A DNA stretch of 15,926 nt from JABDNZ01 sp964407425 (GCA_964407425.1 CAYOVN010000075.1:1-15926); one strand, 5' to 3'. Shown: positions 1 through 6,170, counted from the stretch's first letter. A program made the numbers and translations. The notes: a model not told the origin generated them from the letters alone.

Positions 1-107
1 ACAAAGACTTCGTCCCCAGCCTGGACATGCAGGCGGTCAGCCATGTCCTTGGGGAGAGTGGCACCGACGGAACCACCCATTTGTCGGAGCGTGACCTTTC
101 TGACCAT
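1..107 (-). CDS. AbrB/MazE/SpoVT-type antitoxin, N-terminal part (cut by window edge)
   Basis: Reading leftward from an ATG at 107, 35 codons are open to the window edge. The product starts MVRKVTLRQMGGSVGATLPK and continues through ADRL and then QAGDEVF. This is the swapped-hairpin beta-alpha-beta signature of AbrB/MazE domains: a short strand, a G-S-x-G-x-x-LPK turn, a helix, then a G-D-E-V strand. Such proteins bind DNA as dimers and usually repress their own operon while neutralising a toxin encoded directly downstream, which here would lie left of base 1. A GAGGGT ribosome binding site sits 3 bases before the ATG. The toxin (PIN, MazF or other) cannot be seen, so the pair type is unknown. 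The start and the family are well supported; the exact subfamily is not. Confidence 0.8.
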   Translation of the reverse strand, partial: MVRKVTLRQMGGSVGATLPKDMADRLHVQAGDEVF

Positions 108-148
108 GATACCCTCGAATGCGGTAGGGGGGGATTAGATAAATCAAA

Positions 149-166
149 GTAGCACCATTATGCTAC
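149..166. promoter_or_regulatory. Perfect 6-6-6 inverted repeat, candidate operator of the AbrB-type antitoxin gene
   Basis: GTAGCA, a 6-base spacer (CCATTA) and TGCTAC form a perfect palindrome 42 bases upstream of the antitoxin start. On the minus strand the spacer and right arm contain CATAAT, a 5 of 6 match to a -10 box, so bound antitoxin could occlude the promoter. I see no convincing -35 box. AbrB/MazE antitoxins typically autoregulate at such palindromes; the role here is inferred from position. Confidence 0.4.
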
Positions 167-209
167 ATCTGAAAGCCTGCAGTGTTCCTCTGCTCTCCTG
201 TGTGGTGCT

Positions 210-230
210 GGATCCTCAAAGTGAGGATCC
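210..230. repeat. Perfect 9-base hairpin
   Basis: GGATCCTCA, a 3-base AAG loop and TGAGGATCC form a perfect stem. No T-run follows on either strand (CAGATGG to the right; reading left, the complement gives CAGCACC), so it is not a classical intrinsic terminator. It lies between the divergent antitoxin and toxin-antitoxin genes, beside the cassette-like repeats, and may be a recombination or boundary structure. Confidence 0.55.
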
Positions 231-239
231 CAGATGGCG

Positions 240-282
240 CCTAATAGCGGTCATGCCGGACGCTCACTCCGTTCCCGGCCCT
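240..282. repeat. attC-like hairpin block A, related to block B at 1206-1264
   Basis: The core at 255-282 has a stem GCCGG/CCGGC (255-259 with 275-279), an inner ACG/CGT pair and a CTCACTC loop. It matches 1224-1251 at 25 of 28 positions. Similarity continues weakly to the left (CCTAATAGC here against CGATAACAGC there). One stem pair is G-C here and C-G in block B, so the fold is kept while the bases change. The outer arms pair poorly here: CTAA at 241 could pair with TTAG at 304-307. The call as an integron-type site is inference; the repeat itself is seen directly. Confidence 0.5.
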
Positions 283-333
283 AGGCCGGGGACCTTTCGG
301 AGCTTAGCCGCGGTTCAAAAGGGAAGCGGCTCC

Positions 334-393
334 GGGTAACGACCTATCGGCCATGCTCCAATCTTACTCGGAAAGGGATGCGTGGCGTTACCC
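334..393. repeat. Long-spaced perfect 8-base inverted repeat
   Basis: GGGTAACG (334-341) and CGTTACCC (386-393) are exact reverse complements separated by 44 bases. Inside them CCATGC (352-357) can pair with GCGTGG (380-385) with one wobble. The outer arms carry the AAC/GTT triplets that attC sites have at their ends, though the full attC consensus is not met. It lies between block A and the toxin-antitoxin promoter. Confidence 0.35.
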
Positions 394-513
394 AATGGAA
401 CTGGTGGGCAATCACCCTCAGCCTAGGAGGGATTTGTGGGCTACGACGAGGAGAAGGAGCAATCTCGGGTTCTTTTCCGAAAACACTTCCGGTTACCGTG
501 ATCGTTCTCCGAT

Positions 514-543
514 TTGACATTCGACTCCGGCCGGGAAGAGAAT
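514..543 (+). promoter_or_regulatory. Candidate sigma-70-type promoter of the DUF433/DUF5615 operon
   Basis: A perfect TTGACA -35 box (514-519) is followed after 18 bases by GAGAAT (538-543), which matches four of six -10 positions. This would give a leader of about 55 bases before the ATG at 603. It suits a mobile module carrying its own promoter. The weak -10 box and the high GC of the host keep confidence low. Confidence 0.35.
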
Positions 544-602
544 GGTTCGCTGAGCGTTCAGGTTGTTTATCTTCAGAGGGTCCGATCACAGTGGAGGATA
601 GC

Positions 603-827
603 ATGACTGAAGTATTCGATCGTATCACCGTGGACCCAAAGCAATGCGGGGGTCGCCCATGCATCCGGGGCATGCGTATCCGGGTCGTCGATGTGTTGGA
701 CTTGCTGGCCTCAGGCCTAACGGCCCATCAGGTGATCGAGGAACTCCCTGACCTTGAGTTGGCCGATATCGAAGCCGCTCTACGGTTTGCGAGCCGCCGC
801 ATGAATCATCCGATACTCGCCGCGTGA
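603..827 (+). CDS. DUF433 family antitoxin of a VapBC-like toxin-antitoxin pair
   Basis: The 74-residue protein begins MTEVFDRITVDPKQCGGRPC. DPxxxxGxPCIRGxRI followed by V-x-D-V-L-D-L-L-A-x-G is the hallmark of DUF433 proteins: a short N-terminal strand segment, then a helix-turn-helix-like region (residues 28-62, with HQVIEELPDLELADIEAAL). Known DUF433 proteins pair with PIN-like DUF5615 toxins, bind DNA and neutralise the toxin. The start is fixed by GGAGGA four bases upstream; the reading frame extends further upstream but has no ribosome binding site there. The stop overlaps the start of the next gene (GTGA), the tight coupling expected of a toxin-antitoxin operon with antitoxin first. 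The length is normal, so it is probably intact. Confidence 0.9.
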   Translation: MTEVFDRITVDPKQCGGRPCIRGMRIRVVDVLDLLASGLTAHQVIEELPDLELADIEAALRFASRRMNHPILAA

Positions 828-1165
828 AGATCTGGCTCGATGCCCAACTTCCGCCTGCCCTATGCGGTTGGCTAAAGGAGGAGTTCGATCTTGACGCGGT
901 GCCTGTCCGGGATCTGTCTCTCCTTCGGGCCGACGACCAAGAGATCTTCCTCGAAGCCCGGGGGAAGGCCGACGTCGTCATGACGAAGGACCGGGATTTC
1001 GTAGGCCTCTTGGAACGGCTCGGGTCTCCTCCAAGGGTGATCTGGATCACAGCTGGGAACACCTCCAACCAAAACCTCAAGAGAATCCTCGCACAGACCC
1101 TATTGGATGCACTTGCCCTCCTGGAGAGTGGTGAAGTGTTGGTGGAGATTCAGAGCCCCTCCTAG
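824..1165 (+). CDS. DUF5615 PIN-like toxin
   Basis: The 113-residue protein starts with GTG inside a GTGA overlap with the DUF433 gene. Visible features are the N-terminal strand with acidic residue, KIWLDAQLPP (Asp6), the central DDQEIF (Asp37, Asp38, Glu40), the C-terminal acidic motif VVMTKDRDF (Asp56, Asp58), and a following VIWITAGNTSN strand and turn with a C-terminal helix. These are the positions expected for the metal-binding acidic cluster of DUF5615, a reduced PIN-like fold thought to be a ribonuclease toxin. All the acidic motifs and the full length are present, so it looks active. Its target RNA cannot be deduced. A terminator follows three bases after the stop, which closes the two-gene unit. 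Confidence 0.9.
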   Translation: MKIWLDAQLPPALCGWLKEEFDLDAVPVRDLSLLRADDQEIFLEARGKADVVMTKDRDFVGLLERLGSPPRVIWITAGNTSNQNLKRILAQTLLDALALLESGEVLVEIQSPS

Positions 1166-1167
1166 CG

Positions 1168-1191
1168 TCGGCCAAGTGCTGGGCCGATTTT
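1168..1191 (+). terminator. Intrinsic terminator of the DUF433/DUF5615 operon
   Basis: TCGGCC (1168-1173), an 8-base loop and GGCCGA (1182-1187) are followed immediately by TTTT. It begins three bases after the toxin stop codon. The T-run is short, but the position strongly favours a terminator. Confidence 0.6.
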
Positions 1192-1205
1192 CGGGCTCCG
1201 CATGG

Positions 1206-1264
1206 CCGATAACAGCCGGCAGTGCCGCACGCTCACTTCGTTCGCGGCCCTTCGCTGTTGACGG
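1206..1264. repeat. attC-like imperfect palindrome, block B
   Basis: Outer arms CCGATAACAGC (1206-1216) and GCTGTTGACGG (1254-1264) pair at 9 of 11 positions. Inside, GCCGC (1224-1228) pairs with GCGGC (1244-1248), and ACG with CGT around a CTCACTT loop. The arms have unequal unpaired bases between them, as attC sites do when folded, and AAC/GTT triplets lie in the outer arms. The 1224-1251 core is 25 of 28 identical to block A, on the other side of the toxin-antitoxin operon. It departs from the GTTRRRY consensus (GTTGACG), so attC identity is not certain. Confidence 0.5.
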
Positions 1265-1348
1265 TTTTGGCGGAAAGAGCATCGTACAAGATGGTGGCTT
1301 CGGGTAAGCACCGGACTGTGCTTCCGGCAGCACGTGAAACGTTAACCG

Positions 1349-1366
1349 ACATCCCTAAACGGATGT
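1349..1366. repeat. Perfect 6-base hairpin
   Basis: ACATCC and GGATGT flank a 6-base CTAAAC loop. With a 2-base bulge the stem extends to CGACATCC, and AACC at 1344-1347 could also pair with GGTT at 1374-1377. It is another bulged palindrome in the gap between the toxin gene and the methyltransferase fragment. Confidence 0.35.
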
Positions 1367-1391
1367 GTCGAGAGGTTCGGCGGGGTTGTCC

Positions 1392-1425
1392 AAGAAGCCG
1401 CGGCCATCGAGCCGCGGAGCTTCTT
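1392..1425. repeat. Strong 13-base-pair hairpin just upstream of the truncated methyltransferase
   Basis: AAGAAGC then CGCGGC (1392-1404) pairs with GCCGCG, a 2-base GA bulge, and GCTTCTT (1411-1425), around a CATCGA loop. CTTCC follows, then AAATT a few bases on. It could act as a terminator for transcription entering from the left, or be a recombination structure. It lies 18 bases before the methyltransferase ATG, where the family's missing 5' half would have been. Confidence 0.5.
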
Positions 1426-1443
1426 CTTCCCTAAATTGAGCCT

Positions 1444-1842
1444 ATGCCAGAAATAGACCAGCCGAACGAACCGTCCGCTCCCCCCCTGAAGTCACGGCTG
1501 ACCACAGTTGAGGTCGACTTCAGAGAAATGCAGGTGCCTGACTGCGAGCTGGTCAATGCAAGCTTCGCGTTGCCCTTCTGCTGCCCGGAGGATTTTCCGG
1601 GGCTATGGAGCCGGATCGTTGCGGCTATACGCCCGGGCGGCCGATTTGCTGGTCAGTTCTTTGGGGACCGCGACACATGGGCTTCGCTCCCGGGTCGGAC
1701 GCACCACTCCCGGGAAGAGATCCTGGAGCTCTTGAAGGGCTTTGAGATTGAGATGATGAACGAGGAGGAGAAGGACGACCCGCCGGACCTGCGGAGCCCA
1801 AAGCATTGGCAACTGTTTCATGTGGTGGCGAAGAAGCACTGA
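1444..1842 (+). pseudogene. Class I SAM methyltransferase, 5'-truncated (C-terminal part only)
   Basis: From about residue 17 this 132-residue frame matches the C-terminal part of small bacterial class I methyltransferases: RLTTVEVDFRE, then VNASFALPFCCPEDFPGLW, then RPGGRFAGQFFGDRDTWA, then a hydrophobic end KHWQLFHVVAKK. VNASFALPF corresponds to the motif IV strand and the RPGGR turn to the motif V/VI region. Family members are usually about 200 residues. The first 80 or so, including the glycine-rich SAM-binding motif I, are absent, and the frame upstream is closed at 1432-1434. The ATG at 1444 has only a weak GAG ahead of it. The first 16 residues (MPEIDQPNEPSAPPLK) look like junction sequence. 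It is most likely a remnant left by recombination; a free-standing fragment with another role cannot be excluded. Confidence 0.7.
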
Positions 1843-1878
1843 CTGAGACTAGAAGAAAGAACCGGGGACGAATGTCAG

Positions 1879-1930
1879 TTTGCAGCGGGCCTGCCGCCGT
1901 TCCGGCAGCCCGCGGGGCGTTGTATGCAAA
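1879..1930. repeat. Nested bulged palindrome before the serine hydrolase gene
   Basis: GCGGGCCTGCCG (1885-1896) pairs with CGGCAG then CCCGC (1903-1913) around a CCGTTC loop, giving an 11-base-pair stem with one extrahelical C. Outside it TTTGCA (1879-1884) pairs exactly with TGCAAA (1925-1930), leaving an asymmetric 11-base gap on the right. A stem with extrahelical bases and asymmetric spacing is attC-like in form. It could also serve as terminator or leader structure for the neighbours. It makes a start upstream of 1970 for the next gene unlikely. Confidence 0.45.
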
Positions 1931-1969
1931 GCCAACTACACCAAACACAGAAAGGTACTGAGGTCGTCT

Positions 1970-3253
1970 ATGAGGTCTTTCAAAGCTCGGCTTCCGATGT
2001 CGTGGTTCCTGTTTGCCTTTTTTGTCCATTCGGCGGCGTTCGCTCAAGAGCTACCGGTAGCGCAGCCCGAAACGATCGGCATTTCATCGGAGCGCTTAGA
2101 GTACCTGAGTGACGCTCTTCAGGAATATGTGGACGATGGAGAATTGGTCGGGGCAGTTGTCTTGGTGGCCAGACGTGGGAAGGTGGCGTACCTGGAAGCC
2201 TTTGGTCAAAGGGATCGGGAATCGGCTTCGCCTATGCGGAGCAATACGATCTTCCGTATCGCCTCTCAGACCAAAGCGCTAATAAGCGTGGGAGTCATGA
2301 TGCTCCAGGAAGAGGGGCGATTGCTCATTTCTGATCCGGTGGGCAAGTACCTGCCGGAATTTCAGGAAACCACGGTGGCGGTCCCCAAGGAAGATGGTGG
2401 ATACGTGGTGGAGAATGCGAAGCGAGCGATCACGATCCGCGACCTCCTCACCCATACAGCGGGCATCGGCTATGGCATGGGGGTAGCTAGCGACCGCTGG
2501 CAGGAAGCTGATATCCAGGGTTGGTACTTCGCTCATCGTGATGAACCGATCCATGCCACAGTCTCCCGCATGGCCACGCTCCCCTTCGACGCCCAACCGG
2601 GCGAGCAGTTCGTCTACGGATACAGCACCGATATCCTGGGGGCCCTAATTGAGCGGATCTCAGGCGAACCTCTCGATGATTATCTCCATGCCCGAATCTT
2701 CCTCCCCCTCGGTATGCAGGACACTCATTTCTATCTCCCCGAGGGTAAGAGAGATCGCCTCTCAGTGGTGTATTCTACTACCGACGAAGGTGATCTAGAA
2801 CGAGCGCCGGATCCGGGTGGGATGGTCGGCCAAGGGGCTTACGTGGAGGGTCCCAGGAAGAGTTTCTCGGGAGGTGCCGGACTCCTCTCAACTGCAACAG
2901 ACTACGCGAAATTTCTTCAGATGATGCTGAATGGAGGTAGCTTCAACGGACACCGCCTCCTTTCTCCCAAAACCGTCGAGTTGATGACGGTGGATCATCT
3001 GGCTGAGGCTTCGTACTTATGGACCAATGGCACGGGGTTTGGCCTGGGGTTCAGCGTGCTAAATGATCTCGGCGCCAGAGGGGAACCCGGTTCCGTTGGT
3101 GAATTCGGATGGGGTGGGGCTTACCACTCTACCTACTGGGTCGACCCGAAAGAGGAGCTTGTGGTGGTCTACTTCACGCAAGTTATTCCCGCCGATGGCC
3201 TGGATGACCAAGGGAAACTGCGCGCCCTCATCTATCAGGCTCTCATGAAATAG
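1970..3253 (+). CDS. Secreted serine hydrolase, class C beta-lactamase/esterase family
   Basis: The 427-residue protein has a signal peptide (MRSFKARLPM, then a hydrophobic stretch, then AFA|QE with cleavage after about residue 25). The mature part has the penicillin-recognising fold: SQTK (Ser99, Lys102) is the nucleophile tetrad, in the typical context IFRIASQTK; YGYST with Tyr218 takes the place of YxN; and WGGAYHS at 381-387 takes the place of the KTG-type motif. These features fit the EstB-like esterase, D-aminopeptidase and peptidase group more than true cephalosporinases, and the substrate cannot be named. The start was chosen at 1970 because TGAGGT lies 5 bases upstream and a signal peptide follows at once; the open frame runs back to a TTG at 1880, but that part overlaps a strong hairpin and looks non-coding. 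It is not obviously in an operon. Confidence 0.9.
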   Translation: MRSFKARLPMSWFLFAFFVHSAAFAQELPVAQPETIGISSERLEYLSDALQEYVDDGELVGAVVLVARRGKVAYLEAFGQRDRESASPMRSNTIFRIASQTKALISVGVMMLQEEGRLLISDPVGKYLPEFQETTVAVPKEDGGYVVENAKRAITIRDLLTHTAGIGYGMGVASDRWQEADIQGWYFAHRDEPIHATVSRMATLPFDAQPGEQFVYGYSTDILGALIERISGEPLDDYLHARIFLPLGMQDTHFYLPEGKRDRLSVVYSTTDEGDLERAPDPGGMVGQGAYVEGPRKSFSGGAGLLSTATDYAKFLQMMLNGGSFNGHRLLSPKTVELMTVDHLAEASYLWTNGTGFGLGFSVLNDLGARGEPGSVGEFGWGGAYHSTYWVDPKEELVVVYFTQVIPADGLDDQGKLRALIYQALMK

Positions 3254-3416
3254 GGAGAGTAAAGGCCCATCGGTCTTCCCACCCGCCGGCGCAGCACTGA
3301 ACTATCACAACAGGAATTCTGAACATGAGCATAAAGAGCTCCACCACCGCGATCGCGTTCCATATGTGGAGTCCGAGGATCCCGGCCCTCACATCTGGCA
3401 CTAGATAGGACCAGCC

Positions 3417-3782
3417 ATGAACCGGAATTCGTTCCAAAACTCGCTCCTTATTGTGGTTGTCCTTGGCTCCTCAGCTTGCGCTTCCCAGCCAAAGGTTGCT
3501 GAGGAACCGGCCCCGGTTGGCCAGCCGTGTCCGGAGAGACGGGTCCTGGTGGTTCGAAACAACTCCGGAGGCGAAGTGGAGATCGTGGAGAGTCGGAGGG
3601 GGTCAGGCGCTCGAACGGTAGTCGCCTATGTTAGAACCGGGGTCCAGGAGATTTCGATTAGAAACGATTACGAATACGCCTACAGCGCCAGGGCGGTTGG
3701 GGGCAGGACTACGATCGCGACGACCAACCGTACCAGGGTCAGCGACCGGGCGGTTGAACTCGTCCGGGAGTGCAGGTCATGA
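3417..3782 (+). CDS. Small lipoprotein of unknown function
   Basis: The 121-residue protein begins with a short charged segment, a hydrophobic stretch (LLIVVVLG) and a lipobox-like SSAC, with Cys21 as the lipidation site. The mature part is predicted to be mostly strand, with a pattern like VLVVRNNSGGEVEIVE, then RTVVAYVRTGVQEISI, then RAVGGRTTIATTNRT and a final Cys118. Two cysteines (Cys38 in QPCPER and Cys118 in RECRS) could form a disulfide. The overall shape resembles small periplasmic immunoglobulin-like beta-sandwiches, but I recognise no family. TAGGA 7 bases upstream supports the start. The stop overlaps the start of the next frame (ATGA), so the two were probably translated together. 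Confidence 0.75.
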   Translation: MNRNSFQNSLLIVVVLGSSACASQPKVAEEPAPVGQPCPERRVLVVRNNSGGEVEIVESRRGSGARTVVAYVRTGVQEISIRNDYEYAYSARAVGGRTTIATTNRTRVSDRAVELVRECRS

Positions 3783-4241
3783 CGAGAGCCACCATAGCAG
3801 GGGGGGTGTTCGTTAACGCGCTGGTCCTTCTCGCCCTCGCCGGCTGCGCCCCGTCCCCGAGCAGAAGGCCGACCCCGCAGGGGCGACCTCCCACGCAATG
3901 ACCACCTCCACCGAGGCGGCCCACTCTCCGGCAGCGTCCTCACCCGGTCCGGCCGCCGCCTCGCCGGCCGGCTGGTCTACGACTTCGACGAGAGCGAAAC
4001 CACCGAGACGCTGGATGCCCCGTCCCAGGGCGTGGACTACACCATCCCCTTCGGCCTCATCGACTCGATCGTCCTTCCGGACCTCGAAGAGCGTGGCCGC
4101 CAGGTCGCTCGTGTGGCTCGGTTTCTTCGTGGCTTGGATAGCTGGGGCCTGGCGGGAGCTTGCATCTTCATTGTCCTGGCCGGAGTGCTCATGCAAACTG
4201 ACGATAAGCGCCGCGATTCAGGTGAGAAGGGTGAGCGCTGA
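3779..4241 (+). pseudogene. Second small lipoprotein gene, apparently frameshifted
   Basis: An ATG overlapping the previous stop opens a frame with a textbook lipoprotein signal (VNALVLLALAGC, lipobox LAGC), but it stops at 3899-3901 after 40 residues. Protein-like sequence then continues in another frame. From about 3915 to the stop at 4239-4241 one reads GGPLSGSVLTRSGRRLAGRL, then VYDFDESETTETLDAPSQGV, then DYTIPFGLIDSIVLPDLEER, and finally a hydrophobic segment LAGACIFIVLAGVLM with a charged tail. A bridging stretch (PVPEQKADPAGATSH) lies in the third frame. Two single-base losses, near the C-runs at about 3847-3858 and near 3911-3920, would join the parts. Either the gene is decaying or the assembly has indels. 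A weaker alternative is that the 40-residue lipoprotein and a later 69-residue protein (ATG at 4032) are separate genes. The function is unknown. Confidence 0.55.
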
Positions 4242-4295
4242 TTTCCCAGCGGGTCCTTCAACGCAGCCGGTCGGGAGGGCAGAAAGGGAGCACAA

Positions 4296-4802
4296 ATGGT
4301 CAAGGACCTTTTAAGGCGACTTCGGGGGACCGCGGGAAACGCTCTGGCCTGGGCCTCGACCTGGTTCCTGGCAGCATTCCCTTTGAGCGCACTGAACTTC
4401 CTGATCTTCGGCTTTTGGGGGGTCGCACCCTTTTGGCGTAGCGCATTAGGCATGGCACAAACGCTAGCCGGGTTGGGTTTGTTAGCCGGGGTTGGCTTCT
4501 CATTGTATCTGGGGATTGCGGGCAGACGCCGACAGCTTAGCGAGCTCAAGCCCGGATGGATTGCATTGGGCACCGGTATCGCGGTTGGTCTACTCTTCCC
4601 CGGCCTGGGTGTCTACCTCGGAGACGCTCCGCTGGCTCGGGCTATCGAAATTGGCTCGTATACAGGGATTCTCTCAGGTTTCACAGCTCTGGCTCAGGTC
4701 AAGATTGCCCAAAAGGCGCTGGCCCCAGGTGAGGGGCCGAATGCGGAATTGGACCCGGGCCAGGAGCAGTATTTGCCTGAACTCGGCGGCGATCCGGGAT
4801 GA
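4296..4802 (+). CDS. Conserved-type four-helix inner-membrane protein of unknown function
   Basis: The 168-residue protein has a basic start (MVKDLLRRLRG) and four hydrophobic helices, roughly at residues 17-43, 49-75, 87-108 and 117-138, followed by an acidic cytoplasmic tail (GPNAELDPGQEQYLPELG). The positive-inside rule (basic N-terminus, AGRRRQ after helix 2) puts the N-terminus and the tail in the cytoplasm. An AGGGAG ribosome binding site 6 bases upstream supports the start. I believe proteins of this layout recur in Gemmatimonadota, but I can give no function. It precedes the lipidated propeller gene by 76 bases and may share its transcript. Confidence 0.75.
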   Translation: MVKDLLRRLRGTAGNALAWASTWFLAAFPLSALNFLIFGFWGVAPFWRSALGMAQTLAGLGLLAGVGFSLYLGIAGRRRQLSELKPGWIALGTGIAVGLLFPGLGVYLGDAPLARAIEIGSYTGILSGFTALAQVKIAQKALAPGEGPNAELDPGQEQYLPELGGDPG

Positions 4803-4878
4803 ATCCAAGCCCGACGCAGATGACGGTTTTGGTGGGATGAGAGGTTCGCCCGGCGATCCCGTGAGGGTCACTCTCAGC

Positions 4879-6111
4879 ATGCCGCGGGCCTGGGCTCCTT
4901 TGAGCCTTGTTCTTTTGTCGGCTTGCGGGGGGACCGGACCCTTGGGCGAGGGCGTGACCGTCACAGATTCTATGGGCATCCCGGTCGTGTTCTCCGCCCG
5001 TCCGACCTGGGATCAAGGGGCAACCTGGAGCCTGTCAGAGGACCCCAGGCTATCTATCGGGACGGTTGAAGGGGATCAGCCCTACCTTTTCTTTTCCGTA
5101 AGCAACGCCTTTCTCCTCCCGGATGGCGGGGTCGTGGTGGTCCACTCCACGCGGCCACCCGGTTTCCGGGTCTATGACAGGACCGGAGCCCATGTTCGAT
5201 CTTTTGGCGGGGAGGGAGAGGGTCCAGGGGAGTTCCGAAGACTGTGGAGGGGATGGCTGGACGACGATGGAACACTGATCGGGTACGATCCTGGGCTTGG
5301 ACGGATTTCTCGATTCACCCTGGACGGGGAATTCGTCGAGTCCCTGTCGGTCCAGAAGATTCCGGGCTTCCGGACCATGGGGGCGGGAGACGGGCCCCCG
5401 TCATGGATTGGCCGTTTTGATGACGGTGGCCTCCTGGGGAGGACGACGGGCCCGAGTCCCTCCGAAAACGGGAGAAGCCGTCCCCCCTTCGTCGTTGCGT
5501 ATCTGGATTTGCCCACCCTGAAGTACGATACCGTGGCGGTGGTCCCGGGACCCGAATGGAATGTAGAGGGTGTGGAGAGAGGTTTCTTCGCGGATTTTGC
5601 TGGGGTGGAGTTCGGTCCCACGTCTGTGGCCGTGGCGCACGACACCACGGCATTTGTGTCGGATAACAAGGATTTCTGGATTGAGGAAGTCTCCAAGGGA
5701 GGCGTCGTGTTGCGCCGTTTCGGTAGGGCCTATGAGCCGGAGCCCGTCACACAGGAGAATCTAGAGGAGTACTGGGCCAACCTCCGGGCCAGATCGCAGA
5801 GTGACTTTCAACGGGAAGAACTGAAATGGCGTGAGCGGCACCTGGTTTTCGCAGACTCGTACCCGGTACACGACATACGCATGAACGTAGACTCGGACGG
5901 CCATCTCTGGGTTGCCCTCCGGTCACCGGGTGATTCCGACATCGTAGAGTGGAGCGTTTTCGATCCGAATGGAGTCTGGCTCGGGGATGTGAGTACTCCC
6001 AAGCAGCTCCGCATCAAAGAGATTGGTACTGACGCCGTCGTCGGTGTATGGCGGGACGACCTCGACGTCCAGTCTGTGCGGGTATATGACCTGAAAAAGC
6101 CTCGTGGCTGA
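4879..6111 (+). CDS. Six-bladed beta-propeller lipoprotein
   Basis: The 410-residue protein has a lipoprotein signal with lipobox LSAC (Cys16), which anchors it in the envelope. The rest is built of propeller repeats. The clearest are FRVYDRTGAHVRSFGGEGEG followed by PGEF (residues 97-119), SRFTLDGEFVESL (about 144-156), and near the C-terminus an MNVDSDGHLWVAL strand and WSVFDPNGVWLGDVSTP. This matches the NHL-like six-bladed propellers common in Gemmatimonadota and Bacteroidota. These are usually binding scaffolds, and no catalytic residue is evident. The start is uncertain: the ATG at 4879 directly precedes the signal peptide but its GAGGG is 11 bases away, while a GTG at 4861 and an ATG at 4837 are in-frame alternatives. 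A 3' fragment of a paralogue lies about 100 bases downstream. Confidence 0.85.
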   Translation: MPRAWAPLSLVLLSACGGTGPLGEGVTVTDSMGIPVVFSARPTWDQGATWSLSEDPRLSIGTVEGDQPYLFFSVSNAFLLPDGGVVVVHSTRPPGFRVYDRTGAHVRSFGGEGEGPGEFRRLWRGWLDDDGTLIGYDPGLGRISRFTLDGEFVESLSVQKIPGFRTMGAGDGPPSWIGRFDDGGLLGRTTGPSPSENGRSRPPFVVAYLDLPTLKYDTVAVVPGPEWNVEGVERGFFADFAGVEFGPTSVAVAHDTTAFVSDNKDFWIEEVSKGGVVLRRFGRAYEPEPVTQENLEEYWANLRARSQSDFQREELKWRERHLVFADSYPVHDIRMNVDSDGHLWVALRSPGDSDIVEWSVFDPNGVWLGDVSTPKQLRIKEIGTDAVVGVWRDDLDVQSVRVYDLKKPRG

Positions 6112-6170
6112 GGGAGATGACCAGGTGAGGCGCCATGGATGAGGACTCGAGGCTTGTTCAGGTAGTCCGG

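Larger units (their letters stand above)
168..602. other. 435-base gene-free stretch rich in inverted repeats
   Basis: No credible gene is present. Open frames running through it (for example from 378 in frame with the DUF433 gene) have no ribosome binding site and no recognisable protein. It holds three inverted repeats (210-230, 240-282 and 334-393) and the probable promoter of the toxin-antitoxin operon, all listed separately. Confidence 0.6.

Noticed and set aside
378..602. In-frame upstream extension of the DUF433 antitoxin by 75 codons
   Set aside because: The extension resembles no protein and covers the palindrome and promoter. The ATG at 603 has GGAGGA at the right distance and gives the family's usual length.
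1880..1969. Upstream extension of the serine hydrolase to a TTG at 1880
   Set aside because: It would put 30 residues encoded partly by a strong hairpin before a normal signal peptide. The ATG at 1970 has TGAGGT and begins the signal peptide.
1..2000. CRISPR array
   Set aside because: The repeats in this part are palindromes of differing sequence with no regular spacing. Only two share sequence, and they are almost 1 kb apart.
3243..3437. A minus-strand frame of 64 codons with a hydrophobic stretch (WNAIAVVELFMLMF) across the gap before the small lipoprotein
   Set aside because: There is no ribosome binding site, it overlaps both neighbouring genes' ends, and I recognise no family. The hydrophobic run is likely a by-product of composition.
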